Part shown: positions 44,019 to 54,155 of the stretch, piece after piece
Numbering within the stretch: the first letter of the stretch is position 1
Layout: every line of letters begins with the position of its first letter
Source: Lachnospiraceae bacterium
Lineage (GTDB): Bacteria; Bacillota; Clostridia; Lachnospirales; Lachnospiraceae
DNA length: 64,000 bases
NCBI GenBank assembly: GCA_017520425.1
Contig: JAFXFO010000032.1
Span: forward strand, 1 to 64,000
Reading direction: 5' to 3'
Notes under the pieces: generated by a model
What the model saw: the letters and a program-made list of their open reading frames with translations, nothing else
Told to the model about the DNA's origin: nothing
Database searches by the model: none
Program-made: the position numbers and the translations under genes

Positions 44019-45884
44019 TTACATAATATCCGGTGTCCATTCCACATCCGTATCATTGCCTCCGGTAGGTGGTGCCGGCGTCGGACTCGGTGTTGCTGTT
44101 GGTACAGGAGTCGGTGTTGGCGTCGGTGCCGGTGTTGCTGTTGGTACAGGAGTCGGTGTTGGCGTCGGTGCCGGGGTCGCTGTTGGTACAGGAGTCGGTG
44201 TTGGCGTCGGTGCCGGGGTCGCTGTAGGTACAGGGGTCGGCGTTGGCGTCGGTGCCGGGGTCGCGGTTGGTGCCGGGCTTGGTGTCGCAGTCGGCTTCGG
44301 CGTCGCGGTAGGCTTTGGCGTCGACGTCGGTGCCGGACTCGGAGTCGCTGTAGGTTTCGGCGTTGCCGTCGGTGCCGGACTCGGGGTTGCTGTTGGTTTC
44401 GGCGTCGCGGTTGGCTTTGACGTTGCTGTCGGCTTTGGCGTCTCTGTTGGCTTCGGGGTTGACGTTGGTGCCGGACTTGGTGTTGCTGTTGGCTTCGGGG
44501 TCGCCGTAGGTTTCGGCGTTGCCGTAGGTTTCGGCGTTGCCGTAGGTTTCGGCGTTGCGGTAGGCTTTGGAGTTGCCGTAGGCTTTGGAGTTGCCGTAGG
44601 CTCTACCACCTTGCCCTCTCCACGATTCTCATAGCTTCCGGTCTCAGCATCCTCTTTTACCACAGGTTCCTTAGCCAAATCTTCCTCTGCCTTACCCAGT
44701 GCAATCCATTGGCTTCCGTCGTATATTTCCACATTGCCCTCAAAAATCCTCACCTGCAATTCAGAAAGAGATACCTCTTTATCAAATATCTTAATTGGTT
44801 CTTCTCCTTCCGCTACAGAAGGCTCGTATTGTTCAAAAATCGGTGTGTCCGGTAGCTCCATAGTCTGATTGTTAAATGTATAGTTTTCTGCTGTACTTCC
44901 CTTTGCATTCATAAAAAGATACTTATCTTTTTTCTGATTATACGCATAAATAATGGAATTGCCCTGTACTTCTGCACTTTCATTTATCTGTCGGGAGTCC
45001 TCTCCCGGCTGTTCCAACAAGGTGCGTCCGTTTTCATCAAACTCTCCCTTAAAAGTCTGAAATTCCATGTCCTCTTTCATCATCCAAAGTGACATGATGT
45101 CTGCGGAGGCTCTTCCCCACTTTACTTCAGCAGTATAGTCTCCTACGCAGATACCCTTCTGAAAAGTGCCCTTTTCGCAAAATACATCACCGGTAGAAGC
45201 CACACAGGTCCAAATCTCAAAATCTCCATGGTATTCACCATCCGACAAACCGGTACGTAAAGTCTTGATAGAGTCGGGAGTCTGTCGGATTACCAGCAAC
45301 TCCTCACCCTTAATTTTCCAAATCAAAGTTTCCCTCTGATTGTTTGCATCGAAGCCAACTTGTACGGTAAGAAGATTCTCTCCATTTTTCCGATAATAGC
45401 TTCTTTTTCCACGATTGGCCGCGGGCTTCATAGCCTGAAACCACTCGTCAGTAAAGAGCATACTGATGCTCTCATTGGCATATTCCGGTATGTCCAGATT
45501 CTGTATGAGCAAATCCAGCTGAGCCGCAATTTCCTGCTCCTCTTCAGCATTCACAGTTAAATCCTGAAGCATCTCATATACTTCTGCATCCTGCTCTAAC
45601 TGATAACCGGCTTCTAAGATTTCTCTGGCCTGTTTCTTTTGCTGATGGTCCAAATAATACTTGGCAATGGTTTTCAAATCCACCTTCTGAGTGGATTCTG
45701 CACCATAATCCTCATTATCTACCTGAACATTCTCCATATCCGGCTCATCCACACGCTCCTGCTGTACAATAATGGGCTGGGCACCGCCACCGGCGCTAAA
45801 TAAATCATCCATTACACCACAGCCTGTCATGCTCATGGCTAATACCACTGTGCAAATGATACTCACTACTTTTTTTCTTCTCAT
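44019..45884 (-). CDS. Lipoprotein with Pro/Thr-rich C-terminal stalk
   Basis: The 621-residue protein has a lipoprotein signal peptide ending SMTGC, so Cys22 should be lipid-modified and the protein held on the outer membrane face. Residues about 55-150 are helical and acidic with [19 protein letters not shown] repeats. Residues about 150-290 contain [27 protein letters not shown] and FKGEFDENG, which look like MORN-type G-Y-x-G-x-F units. Residues 420-603 are PTATPKP and [13 protein letters not shown] repeats, then a short tail. It overlaps the glucosaminidase gene by four bases (ATGA), so the two are probably a functional pair. Function is not known; a cell-wall scaffold or sensor role is possible. 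Confidence 0.8.
   Translation of the reverse strand: MRRKKVVSIICTVVLAMSMTGCGVMDDLFSAGGGAQPIIVQQERVDEPDMENVQVDNEDYGAESTQKVDLKTIAKYYLDHQQKKQAREILEAGYQLEQDAEVYEMLQDLTVNAEEEQEIAAQLDLLIQNLDIPEYANESISMLFTDEWFQAMKPAANRGKRSYYRKNGENLLTVQVGFDANNQRETLIWKIKGEELLVIRQTPDSIKTLRTGLSDGEYHGDFEIWTCVASTGDVFCEKGTFQKGICVGDYTAEVKWGRASADIMSLWMMKEDMEFQTFKGEFDENGRTLLEQPGEDSRQINESAEVQGNSIIYAYNQKKDKYLFMNAKGSTAENYTFNNQTMELPDTPIFEQYEPSVAEGEEPIKIFDKEVSLSELQVRIFEGNVEIYDGSQWIALGKAEEDLAKEPVVKEDAETGSYENRGEGKVVEPTATPKPTATPKPTATPKPTATPKPTATPKPTATPKPTATPSPAPTSTPKPTETPKPTATSKPTATPKPTATPSPAPTATPKPTATPSPAPTSTPKPTATPKPTATPSPAPTATPAPTPTPTPVPTATPAPTPTPTPVPTATPAPTPTPTPVPTATPAPTPTPTPVPTATPSPTPAPPTGGNDTDVEWTPDIM
44098..44265 (-). repeat. 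Four 42-bp tandem repeats in the lipoprotein stalk
   Basis: Four near-identical 42-bp units encode the 14-residue unit [14 protein letters not shown]. Adjacent DNA up to about 44600 repeats an 18-bp unit coding for PKPTAT. The unit lengths are the same as in the GH25 gene at 1683-1908. Confidence 0.85.
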
Positions 45885-48040
45885 GCTTCTTCTGCTTCCT
45901 CTCCTGTTTCCTCCGGTTCGGGTGTCTCCTGCGGCGGATTATCCCCATCCGTAATCAGCTGCTTCAAAAAGCTCCATGCTGCACTTCCTTCCTCATAAAG
46001 ATTTAGTGAGAGTGCCTGCTCTGCCAAAGTATATATACTTCTATGAACAATGGGACCATAGACCACAACTTCCGTTTCTCCCTTGGCTAGTACCGCATAA
46101 CCTCGGAATGCAAAATCCGTCTTGTACTGTTCAGCAGGAAGTCCTACTAATACAGAAGTAAAACGATAACGTTCACTTACGGTTTCAAAAATATTGTCTA
46201 TGACGTTACCATCACTTCCCATACCGTACGCCATACCTTGTGCCACTTTTTCGCCTCCCTTTATCATGGGATAGATGGCACGATTTGCATTATTCATTAC
46301 CAGAGTACCATATTCTTTTAACTGATACCCGCTGATGCCGTCTCCTAACAACTGTTCTCTGGTCTGCGTTCCTATACCGGTCTTAAAACGGATTCCGGCC
46401 CTTCCGGTTATTCTTATGGAAAATCCATGATAGCTCAGCAAATCCTTCAGTCCTTCCACCTCAGTGGCCTTATAATAATTCCCCGCATTTTCCAATTCCC
46501 ATACAGTCATACCTACAGGAACACCGGATTCATTATACTGATACATAACCGCCGTCTTTCCTTCCAGACCGGCTCCCTGCGCAATCACATATCCGTTTCT
46601 GGTCTCTGCTTCATAGGCAATACCATCCACATAAACCGTGGTGTCCGTATATCCTTCCGGTGCTGTCAGAATCACCCTGTCGGAACTTTCCGGCAATGGA
46701 CATTCCTCCGGCATATTCTGATAAACCGGTATCTTAAATACAAATACATTATCTAAAGAGCCGGTTTCCTCATACAAACGATGGATGCTCTTCGCTTCAC
46801 TGGTGGGTGCACTGATATTCTGCATATACTGATGCCAGTACAAACCATTGTTACTGTTATCCACATCAAATTTCTGCAAATACAAGGTATCCTGCCCCTT
46901 GGAAATATAATTGGAACCGATAACAATGGAGCCATAATACAATCCATTATAAGCAGAATCCCATCCATGCTCCTTTGCATACTTCAAACCATTCTCGATT
47001 ACTTCCTGATTGGTGCGTCCGCTGGCACCGATATTAAAATAATTATAATATCCTTCATATCCCGGATAGGTACCGGATATCAAAGGAGAGGTACCTCTTC
47101 CCTGTTCCTGATATACACGGCTTGCTAAATGGAAGGGGCTGATGTTCTGTTCCTTTCCGATTGCCCAGAATACTAATGCGTAAGTCATCACTGTATCCGG
47201 AACGTTTCCACTCATAAACGTATTGTCCAGGAATCGCTGTACCGCCGCTTCGCAGTCCATATGGTAGGACTCATTAAAGGTCAACTGTTCAAACTGAAAA
47301 ATCTCCTTTTCCTTCAGACTGTTTCTGGGGTCCAGATAATATTCCAAGGCTTCCCTGGTGGCATAGGACCAGCCGGTGCTGAATTTACCCTCCTGCAAAT
47401 AACCTCCCAAAGATGCGGAAATCAGACTGCGTCCGCCCTTCAGTTCCTCTGTCACTACCGTATCCCAATCCAAACCGGTATCCATCTTAACAAAGACCCA
47501 GTTAGGATGGGCTTCCTTTAGTTCGATAAGAGCCGCTTTGTAGCTTTCCGGAAACTGTTCTATATCCTCATAGACTCTCGGTGCTTCCTCCTCTCCCAGC
47601 GCAAACATGGTCATATAGGCTCCCGGATTCATTCCATAGCCCATCTCCCACTGTAAAAACAATTCATCCGAACAGGCCAGATTCTTTCTTTGTACATACC
47701 CGCTGTACATACTGTCCTGACGGGTAAAGCTCACCTCAACCCATGCTTCATAATCCTCCGTCAGTTCCACATCCTGAATGAAAACCGACTGGCCGGAGGG
47801 TACCTCTATCACCACGGAAGCGTCTTCACCGGGTGCTGTTCTGACCGGATAGCGGTCTGCCAGATAGACTACCGCCATCACATCTTTTTCTTCCAATATG
47901 TCATAAAGAGCTTCCTTTGCCTCGGCAATCCACTCTGTTTCCTCTTCTGTAAAAGCTTTTGATTGATATGTATATGTCGGAGACAAAACCATGGCTACGA
48001 TCAATACAGCGGACAAAACATTAACTAATAATTTTTTCAT
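45881..48040 (-). CDS. Secreted GH73-like N-acetylglucosaminidase with SH3-like domain
   Basis: The 719-residue protein has a signal peptide (about 1-29), an SH3-like segment (about 55-120: [24 protein letters not shown]), and a glucosaminidase-like domain (about 200-400). That domain has [23 protein letters not shown], with Glu312 as candidate catalytic acid, then [11 protein letters not shown], as in LytB/LytD-type peptidoglycan hydrolases. The last 280 residues form further beta-rich domains and an acidic [13 protein letters not shown] tail. It should cut peptidoglycan outside the cell, perhaps to allow glycan attachment or export. GAGGTGAC precedes the ATG; its stop overlaps the lipoprotein start. 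Confidence 0.85.
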   Translation of the reverse strand: MKKLLVNVLSAVLIVAMVLSPTYTYQSKAFTEEETEWIAEAKEALYDILEEKDVMAVVYLADRYPVRTAPGEDASVVIEVPSGQSVFIQDVELTEDYEAWVEVSFTRQDSMYSGYVQRKNLACSDELFLQWEMGYGMNPGAYMTMFALGEEEAPRVYEDIEQFPESYKAALIELKEAHPNWVFVKMDTGLDWDTVVTEELKGGRSLISASLGGYLQEGKFSTGWSYATREALEYYLDPRNSLKEKEIFQFEQLTFNESYHMDCEAAVQRFLDNTFMSGNVPDTVMTYALVFWAIGKEQNISPFHLASRVYQEQGRGTSPLISGTYPGYEGYYNYFNIGASGRTNQEVIENGLKYAKEHGWDSAYNGLYYGSIVIGSNYISKGQDTLYLQKFDVDNSNNGLYWHQYMQNISAPTSEAKSIHRLYEETGSLDNVFVFKIPVYQNMPEECPLPESSDRVILTAPEGYTDTTVYVDGIAYEAETRNGYVIAQGAGLEGKTAVMYQYNESGVPVGMTVWELENAGNYYKATEVEGLKDLLSYHGFSIRITGRAGIRFKTGIGTQTREQLLGDGISGYQLKEYGTLVMNNANRAIYPMIKGGEKVAQGMAYGMGSDGNVIDNIFETVSERYRFTSVLVGLPAEQYKTDFAFRGYAVLAKGETEVVVYGPIVHRSIYTLAEQALSLNLYEEGSAAWSFLKQLITDGDNPPQETPEPEETGEEAEEA

Positions 48041-48058
48041 TCGTCACCTCAAAATCTT

Positions 48059-48799
48059 TCAACCCAACAACCACTTTGCTACTTCTGTCATGACACATTC
48101 TGCCAGATACCATCTTCCGTAACCATTCTCACGATAACAATACAGATACCTGTCTTGGATGCGTCTTTTGACACTTTTCCAATTCCTTTCATTGCTGGCC
48201 CCTCCCATTCGGAAAGTCGCCATTCTTTGATTGATTACCGCTATTTTGCGATTTTGTTTGCGCATTTTTAAATAAAATGCATAATCATCATGAATCCCCT
48301 TTCCTGCAAAAGGATATTTCCGATACCACTCTGTCTTCACAAACATGGTGGGATGATTCCAGTCCCGGGAGGTCTGATAAAAAGTCCTTTGTTTCGCCTT
48401 TTTCGTCATCTTCCGTCCTTTGGTGGTAATAATTTGCAAATCACCAAACAACAGGTCGCAATCTGTTTCTGCAAACTTCCGAACTGCCGTCGGTACTGCC
48501 CCTTCTTCGTAGGTGTCTCCTGCATTGATAAAGCCTATTACATCTCCGGTAGCCAGCTTGATTCCTTTGTTCATGGCATCGTAAATCCCCTGATCCGGCT
48601 CACTGATGTAATGAAAGGCTGTCCCTTTTTGCAAGAAACGTTCCTCATATTTTTTCACCTTCTCCAAGGTGCCGTCCGTGCTCGCCCCGTCAATCACCCA
48701 ATATTCAAGGTTCGTATACTTTTGACGGTACACAGACTCCAGCGTTCTTTCTATAACATTTTCTCCGTTATGTACAACGGTGATAACAGATACTCTCAC
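48059..48799 (-). CDS. GT2 family glycosyltransferase
   Basis: The 246-residue enzyme has SVITVVHNGENVIERTLESV, WVIDGASTDGT, SEPDQGIYDAMNKGI and a metal site read as NAGD, the form typical of the WcaA/WaaE-like GT2 group. DWNHPTMFVKTEWY lies in the acceptor half. The start is GTG (48797-48799), which overlaps the stop of the SDR gene by four bases (GTGA). It probably adds an early sugar to the unit C lipid-linked glycan. The same SExD(Q/K)(G/S)IY signature appears in the GT2 at 50316-51158. Confidence 0.87.
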   Translation of the reverse strand: MRVSVITVVHNGENVIERTLESVYRQKYTNLEYWVIDGASTDGTLEKVKKYEERFLQKGTAFHYISEPDQGIYDAMNKGIKLATGDVIGFINAGDTYEEGAVPTAVRKFAETDCDLLFGDLQIITTKGRKMTKKAKQRTFYQTSRDWNHPTMFVKTEWYRKYPFAGKGIHDDYAFYLKMRKQNRKIAVINQRMATFRMGGASNERNWKSVKRRIQDRYLYCYRENGYGRWYLAECVMTEVAKWLLG

Positions 48800-49704
48800 A
48801 GGTCTTCTTTCCTCTCCGTTCTTCGGATACTTTCCTCAAAATCCACAAGCTGATAGTTCTCGGGAAGCACACTCATATCCTTATCGTATACAAACGTTCC
48901 GAATATCTTTCGAAGTAGCTTTCCTCCTCTTCCCGGCAACTTCGCCAAAACCCGGACCGGAGGATTCCACCAGCTCCACAGATAGGTTTTCTTTCCTTGT
49001 AGTTTCCTGATTTGCATCAGCATTTCAGCGGAAGAACTGTAAGTGGCATTCTGCGGGAAATAGACCCCCGACTCCCCCATCTCAGCAAGAAGCCTGATAC
49101 ACTCACTCAGATTCTCTATATATATCATACTTTTAGTCCCGGGAATACTGGGAAATACAGGCAATATCCCGGCCCATTTTGACAATAGTTTATAATTGCC
49201 TTTACAGCCGGGTCCGTACACAAAAGGAATTCTTAAACGTATCACTTTGAAATCTTCCGTCTCCATCGCTGACAACCGTTGCTCAGCCTGCCATTTGGAA
49301 GCCCCGTAGCAGTTCGTGGGGCATGGCTGAGTGTCCTTTGTGATTTGTACGCCCCTGCCTATACTATAGTTTCCCCCATATACCAATATACTGCTACAAA
49401 AGAGGAATCGTTTTACCCCTTCCCTTTTCGCCTTTTCAGCGGTTTTTACTACCAGATCGCAGTTTATCTTCATATACTGCTTCTGTTCTTCTTCTGAAAG
49501 CTTCCCTTCATCCACATGGGCTATTCCCGTCACATCCAGCACGCAATCATATTTGGAAAAATCTTCTTTTTCCCATGCGACATCTCTTTGGGAAAGGTAG
49601 ATAACTTCATATTCTTTATCCGGCCCCGCACCATATTCCTGCAAATAACGACCGGTAGCATTGCCGATATAACTGTTTGTCCCGGTAATCAAGACCCTTT
49701 TCAT
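48796..49704 (-). CDS. NAD-dependent epimerase/dehydratase (extended SDR)
   Basis: The 302-residue protein has ITGTNSYIGNATGRYL as the NAD(P)-binding segment, DVTGIAHVDE, FCSSILVYGG and YGASKWQAEQ with the catalytic YxxxK. RLRIPFVYGPGCKGN and KSMIYIENLSECI follow. It likely epimerises or reduces a nucleotide sugar, or a polyprenol-linked sugar, needed by unit C. The exact reaction cannot be told; it is not a close match to GalE, RmlD or PseB. It lies 5 bases after the PglC-like gene. Confidence 0.82.
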   Translation of the reverse strand: MKRVLITGTNSYIGNATGRYLQEYGAGPDKEYEVIYLSQRDVAWEKEDFSKYDCVLDVTGIAHVDEGKLSEEEQKQYMKINCDLVVKTAEKAKREGVKRFLFCSSILVYGGNYSIGRGVQITKDTQPCPTNCYGASKWQAEQRLSAMETEDFKVIRLRIPFVYGPGCKGNYKLLSKWAGILPVFPSIPGTKSMIYIENLSECIRLLAEMGESGVYFPQNATYSSSAEMLMQIRKLQGKKTYLWSWWNPPVRVLAKLPGRGGKLLRKIFGTFVYDKDMSVLPENYQLVDFEESIRRTERKEDL

Positions 49705-49709
49705 ACAAG

Positions 49710-50300
49710 TTATCCTTTCCTGCTGCCTTCTCTTACACCATCTCCGCGAAGGACCTTATGGAAGGAACCAAAAAAGCAGCGAAGGTCCATCTTCAGTCCC
49801 ATTTTCTCCACATATTCTCCGTCCAATGCTGCTTTTTGTAAAATATCAAGCTCATCCCTGCCATTAATCTGAGCCCATCCGGTTAATCCCGGACGCACAT
49901 CATTGGCTCCGTATTTATCCCTTTCCGTGATTAAATCCTCCTGATTCCACAAGGCCGGTCGCGGCCCTACCCAGGACATATCTCCACGAATAATATTTAT
50001 AATCTGAGGTAGTTCGTCCAAGCTGGTCCTACGTAAAAGCCGGCCCAGTCGTGTAAACTGTTGTGCAGCCTCTGACTGCAAATGAGTAGGCACATCATCA
50101 GGGGCATCCTGTAACATGGTACGAAATTTCAAAATATAAAAATGCCTTTTATGTATCCCCACTCTTTTTTGGCGAAACAATACCGGTCCCGGAGAATCCA
50201 GCTTTACAGCCATCACCAATACCAGAAACAATGGTGCCAATATTAACATACTTATACAGGAAAAGACCACATCTCCTCCCCTTTTAATTGCACCATACAT
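49710..50300 (-). CDS. Small monotopic sugar-phosphate transferase (PglC/EpsL-like), initiating enzyme
   Basis: This 196-residue enzyme moves a sugar-1-phosphate from a nucleotide sugar onto undecaprenyl phosphate, starting a lipid-linked glycan. It has one N-terminal re-entrant hydrophobic helix (about 10-30) and the catalytic core with PGPVLFRQKRVG, KFRTM, the DE dyad in SLDELPQ, GPRP and RPGLTGWAQINGR. The length fits the minimal PglC form with no N-terminal membrane domain. It lies mid-unit C next to an SDR; together they may make and load the same first sugar. A second initiating enzyme lies at 51955-53388. Confidence 0.92.
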   Translation of the reverse strand: MYGAIKRGGDVVFSCISMLILAPLFLVLVMAVKLDSPGPVLFRQKRVGIHKRHFYILKFRTMLQDAPDDVPTHLQSEAAQQFTRLGRLLRRTSLDELPQIINIIRGDMSWVGPRPALWNQEDLITERDKYGANDVRPGLTGWAQINGRDELDILQKAALDGEYVEKMGLKMDLRCFFGSFHKVLRGDGVREGSRKG

Positions 50301-50315
50301 GCCTTCCAGTCCTCT

Positions 50316-51158
50316 CTAAACAGTTCTTCCCCGATACAACATCTTCTTTAACTTCTGATAAAAACCGGCAAAGCGTTTGCTCTCCGCCATCTTCGTCCTT
50401 AAGGGTGCCAGTGTAAGCAATAAAATCGCACGATACTGAAACAACTGTCCCTTACTCATATATTTCCCGGTAATCTCCTTATGCTCTTTTGCAGATCGTT
50501 CTCGGTTTTCCTTGGTTTCCGAAAAGCCTCCGCCCTCATAGGATGCCATTACCACATCCACATATCGGGGATTTGCTTTCTTCACAAAATAACTCCACAA
50601 AAAATGCTCATAGTCCCCTCGTACCCGATACTTTGGTTCATAGCCCCGCTCTTCAAATAAGCGGTAATGATAAATGCATGCCTGATGACAGGGTACATTC
50701 CGGTAACAGGCGAAATTGTCAATCTTGGGATTGGAGGAAACCACCTGCTGTCGCAGTGCATCAAATATATTGCCATAATAAATCAGATGTTTTCTGCTTT
50801 CCGTTTCATCCGTTTCTATGGCTTCAGCCACTTTTCTTAAGGCAGTAGTATTGGCAAATACATCGCCACAATTCAAAAAGTAATAAAACCTTCCCTCCGC
50901 ATAACCGGTGGCCTGATTCATACCCTCATAAATACTCTTATCCGGTTCCCTGATAATGCGAATCCGGGCTCTGTCCGTGTCCTCACACTGTTCCAGATAT
51001 GCCTCTAAACGCTCCAGCGAATCATCCTTAGAGCCACCATCCTTTACCACCACTTCATAATCCGTATATTCCTGCTCAAAAATGCTTCTGATTGTTTCTG
51101 CCAGTTTTTCACCGGCATTTAATGAAACCACCAGTATGCTGAACATTATTTTCCGCAT
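50316..51158 (-). CDS. GT2 family glycosyltransferase
   Basis: The 280-residue enzyme has MFSILVVSLNAGEKL, VVKDGGSKDDS, REPDKSIYEGMNQATGYA and NCGD as metal site, close in type to the WcaA/WaaE-like GT2 at 48059-48799. VPCHQACIYH lies in the acceptor region. The C-terminal 60 residues are basic and hydrophobic. It starts one base after the preceding gene's stop, with GGAAG ahead of the ATG. Donor and acceptor are unknown. Confidence 0.86.
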   Translation of the reverse strand: MRKIMFSILVVSLNAGEKLAETIRSIFEQEYTDYEVVVKDGGSKDDSLERLEAYLEQCEDTDRARIRIIREPDKSIYEGMNQATGYAEGRFYYFLNCGDVFANTTALRKVAEAIETDETESRKHLIYYGNIFDALRQQVVSSNPKIDNFACYRNVPCHQACIYHYRLFEERGYEPKYRVRGDYEHFLWSYFVKKANPRYVDVVMASYEGGGFSETKENRERSAKEHKEITGKYMSKGQLFQYRAILLLTLAPLRTKMAESKRFAGFYQKLKKMLYRGRTV

Positions 51159-51159
51159 T

Positions 51160-51939
51160 CTACTGTCTTCCTTCCTTTATTCCCCGGCACATGATTCCAT
51201 ATGCTTCCTTCAAGGGAATCTCCTTGCACAGCTCTTCCTTGTGTGCCAATAAGAACCGTAGTGCCATCACGCGACACAAGTAACCGTATAAATGAACGTA
51301 CAAAACACCTCTGTCAAAGAAAAACTTCTCATTATATCCATGAAACCAGGTAGAGGGTCTTTCTTTTTCGTCTCCTATGGTTACCGGTGTCTTATATACC
51401 TTCAGTCCACTTTTCAAACAATCTTTGATGAATAAACTGTCCTCACCGTTGCTATACTTGGCGCCGCCACCAAACAACAGGGAGAAGGTAATATTATGGT
51501 TGTGAACTTTCGCTCTCTTTACTGCAAAACTATAAGTAGGGTAACGACCGCAATTATACCATCTGACCCGTCCGTAGCTTTCCGTATGGTAGGTCTCCCT
51601 GCCCGATACGGCATTGACCTGAAACAGTAGCATATCCGCCTCCGGATGATTTTCAAATTCCTGCAATACGGCTTCCGCATATCCCTCTCGGTATACGATA
51701 TCTTCATCCGCAAACAAAATAATATCTGCCTCAGCCCGTAACAAAGCGTTGTTCCTGCTCAGTCCCACGCCTCTCTCCGCCATGGAAAAATAACGTAGCT
51801 TATTGCTCTTATATTCCGTTTCTTCGTAAGAATATGCATCCCCCTGGCTGATAATGATGGCATCACTGCCAATCTGCATTTCTTCAGCCAGCTCCAATGC
51901 ACTCTTATTCATGGCTGCCACTAAAAGCTGCAATGTCAT
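51160..51939 (-). CDS. GT2-like glycosyltransferase (divergent)
   Basis: The 259-residue protein lacks the usual N-terminal VSVIIPxYN motif but keeps AERGVGLSRNNALLRAEADIILFADEDI, where ADED is the likely metal-binding site, and NGEDSLFIKDCLKSGLKVY, the ED acceptor motif of GT2 enzymes. TWFHGYNEKFFFDRG follows. It therefore belongs to a shortened GT2-like group. It lies in unit C between two GT2/initiating enzymes. GGAGGAG precedes the ATG. Substrates unknown. Confidence 0.75.
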   Translation of the reverse strand: MTLQLLVAAMNKSALELAEEMQIGSDAIIISQGDAYSYEETEYKSNKLRYFSMAERGVGLSRNNALLRAEADIILFADEDIVYREGYAEAVLQEFENHPEADMLLFQVNAVSGRETYHTESYGRVRWYNCGRYPTYSFAVKRAKVHNHNITFSLLFGGGAKYSNGEDSLFIKDCLKSGLKVYKTPVTIGDEKERPSTWFHGYNEKFFFDRGVLYVHLYGYLCRVMALRFLLAHKEELCKEIPLKEAYGIMCRGIKEGRQ

Positions 51940-51954
51940 CCGACATCTCCTCCG

Positions 51955-53388
51955 TTATTCTTCATTGGTTTTCTTCATTTCTTCCTTAAGTGCGGTAATT
52001 TGCTCACTTTCCACACCCTCTGTGCTATCCGGCCAGAACAAAATCTTTAATGTTAACAACATTAACTGAATATCCAACCAGACAGAATACTTTTCAATAT
52101 AAGTCAAATCTAACTTCAACTTGTCATAAGGAGTGGTATTATACTTGCCGTAAACCTGTGCATATCCTGCCAATCCGGCTTTTACCTTGGTACGGAATGC
52201 AAACTCCGGCATAACCTCCATATACTGTGCGATAATTTCCGGTCGCTCCGGTCTGGGGCCGATAAACGACATATCCCCCTTCAGAATATTAATCAGCTGT
52301 GGAAGCTCGTCTATACGAACCTTACGTATAAATTTGCCGATGGGTGTAATACGGTCATCATTCTTTGTGGCCAATCGTGCCACGCCATCCTTTTCTGCAT
52401 CCGTCCTCATACTACGGAATTTCATAATCTTAAATTCCCTTTGGTCCTGAGTGCAACGAACCTGCTTGTACAGCACCGGACCTCCGTCATAAAGCTTAAT
52501 GGCAATCGCAGTAATCAACATAATCGGAGATGACAATACTACCAAAATACCGGAGCACACAATATCAATCAGCCGCTTTACAAAGCGCTGTTCCATGGTA
52601 AGACTATACTCTCTGGTCAGCAAAATAGGTGTATCAAATAAATGAAGTTCCTCTGCCCCCAAAACAATCACATCCGTAATCTTGGGCATCAGATACACTC
52701 GAATAGACTTGGCATAGCAATACTTTAACAGCTTGTTTCTGTCCTGAGTAGGAACATCCCAAATAACTACTGCATGATACTCATCCTTCTCATACCCTGT
52801 TCCTATTTCTTCCATCAGTTTCTCAGTACCTGTGCTGATGGGCAGACATTTTACAATATCGTATTTGTCCTTTCTGCTGGAAAACTTTTCCAATATTCCT
52901 TTTATCGGGCGCTCTCCATGAATCAAAAGCATTTTTCTGGGACGGAATATACTTTTATATATCCAGTATGCCACATTATTCCAAATCAAAGTTGCCACTA
53001 TCTGGCCTAATGTCATGATTATAAACATTTTTATGACAAATAACTCCTTTGCCATAAGGGACAATTCCGCATATATCAGGAAATTGGCGGCAAGAATCGC
53101 AAAAATCTGCGAAAATATTACTTCAGCATTCTTCAAATAACCGATTCGCATTCCCCCATACATTTTAGACAAAAAGCAAAGAATCAGAAAATAAAAACCA
53201 ACCTCCAGCAAATCAGCCCTGTAATAATACGGTACACTGGTAGCAGCCGTAATACTCAGGCTGAAATTGGTCTTCCAGAAATAATAAAATAAGGATACAT
53301 GGATTAAGATTCCAAACCCTGATAATAACAATAAGATAATACGTTTATAAGTCTCCAATTTACGCATGCTTTCGTGTCTCCTAAACAT
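51955..53388 (-). CDS. Polytopic initiating sugar-phosphate transferase (WbaP/EpsE-like)
   Basis: This enzyme (477 residues from the chosen start) has about four N-terminal helices, a Rossmann-like middle region (about 145-265), one more helix at the start of the catalytic part, and the transferase core (about 275-470). The core has KRLIDIVCSG, GPVLYKQVR, KFRSMRTDAE, RIDELPQLINILKGDMSFIGPRP and KAGLAGYAQVYGKYNT. It transfers a hexose-1-phosphate to undecaprenyl phosphate. ATG 53388 overlaps the stop of the upstream gene (TAATG); ATG 53367, with AGGAG ten bases ahead, is also possible. A TTG at 53421 is unlikely. Confidence 0.92.
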   Translation of the reverse strand: MFRRHESMRKLETYKRIILLLLSGFGILIHVSLFYYFWKTNFSLSITAATSVPYYYRADLLEVGFYFLILCFLSKMYGGMRIGYLKNAEVIFSQIFAILAANFLIYAELSLMAKELFVIKMFIIMTLGQIVATLIWNNVAYWIYKSIFRPRKMLLIHGERPIKGILEKFSSRKDKYDIVKCLPISTGTEKLMEEIGTGYEKDEYHAVVIWDVPTQDRNKLLKYCYAKSIRVYLMPKITDVIVLGAEELHLFDTPILLTREYSLTMEQRFVKRLIDIVCSGILVVLSSPIMLITAIAIKLYDGGPVLYKQVRCTQDQREFKIMKFRSMRTDAEKDGVARLATKNDDRITPIGKFIRKVRIDELPQLINILKGDMSFIGPRPERPEIIAQYMEVMPEFAFRTKVKAGLAGYAQVYGKYNTTPYDKLKLDLTYIEKYSVWLDIQLMLLTLKILFWPDSTEGVESEQITALKEEMKKTNEE

Positions 53389-54146
53389 TAAACTCTTCTT
53401 AATACTGCCTTTACTGCCCAAAAACAGAAATTATAGCAACTATACGGTACCGACAACTTTTCCGCCTTGCGATACAGATTCCAGATTCTCCGAATGGCCT
53501 CCAATTTGTTGGAAGACAAGGAATTGGCAGGTCGTCTGTAAATCACCAGGTTTTCATCCAGCCCATAGGCATCATATCCGCTTCGAAGCACCTTCCACCA
53601 AAGTGCGGTGTCCTCACTTTTTATATTGGGCATTTCCAATAATTCTTTTCCGATTTCTTGTGTATCAAATACTACCGTAGAAGTAAAAATCGTAGTGTTT
53701 TTCAAGGCCTCTTTATATTTCAATACTTCAGGTACTCTTACTACCTTTCCGGTACCCACAGCATTTTCATCCCCAAATTCATATCCCGTAAACACAAAAG
53801 CTGCTGCCTTATTTGTCAAAAAGTCCAGTTCCTTTTGGAGCTTATCCTCTTTCCACAAATCATCTGCATCCAAATAAGCAATATAGCGCCCCTGTGCTTG
53901 CGAAACGCCCCGGTTTCGGGCCAACGCGGCTCCCCTGTTTTCTTTCTGAATCAAAAGCCTTATTCTTTCCTCTTTTTTCTCTTCCACATACTGCTGTATC
54001 ACCGGAATGGTGGGGTCCTCTTCTCCGTCCGCCACCAACAAAAGCTCCCACATTGTGTAAGTTTGATTTCTCACACTATCCAGAGTATCTCTTATATATC
54101 TTTCAGCATGATACACCGGTACCACGATACTCACCAATTCATTCAT
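53388..54146 (-). CDS. GT2 family glycosyltransferase
   Basis: The 252-residue enzyme has VSIVVPVYHAERYIRDTL, LLVADGEED, GAALARNRGVSQAQGRYIAYLDADDLW as donor and metal region, and KSEDTALWWKVLRSGYDAYGL as acceptor region with the ED motif. It is a compact single-domain GT2. ATG 54146 with AGGAG six bases ahead is preferred to ATG 54152, which abuts the ribosome binding site. It lies between the second split-pair gene and the polytopic initiating transferase in unit C. Confidence 0.86.
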   Translation of the reverse strand: MNELVSIVVPVYHAERYIRDTLDSVRNQTYTMWELLLVADGEEDPTIPVIQQYVEEKKEERIRLLIQKENRGAALARNRGVSQAQGRYIAYLDADDLWKEDKLQKELDFLTNKAAAFVFTGYEFGDENAVGTGKVVRVPEVLKYKEALKNTTIFTSTVVFDTQEIGKELLEMPNIKSEDTALWWKVLRSGYDAYGLDENLVIYRRPANSLSSNKLEAIRRIWNLYRKAEKLSVPYSCYNFCFWAVKAVLRRV

Positions 54147-54155
54147 TTCCATCTC

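Noticed and set aside
44056..44634. Open frame on the plus strand made of VGVGVG/VAVGTG repeats
   Set aside because: It is the mirror of the Pro/Thr repeats of the lipoprotein on the minus strand; it has no ribosome binding site and only low-complexity composition.
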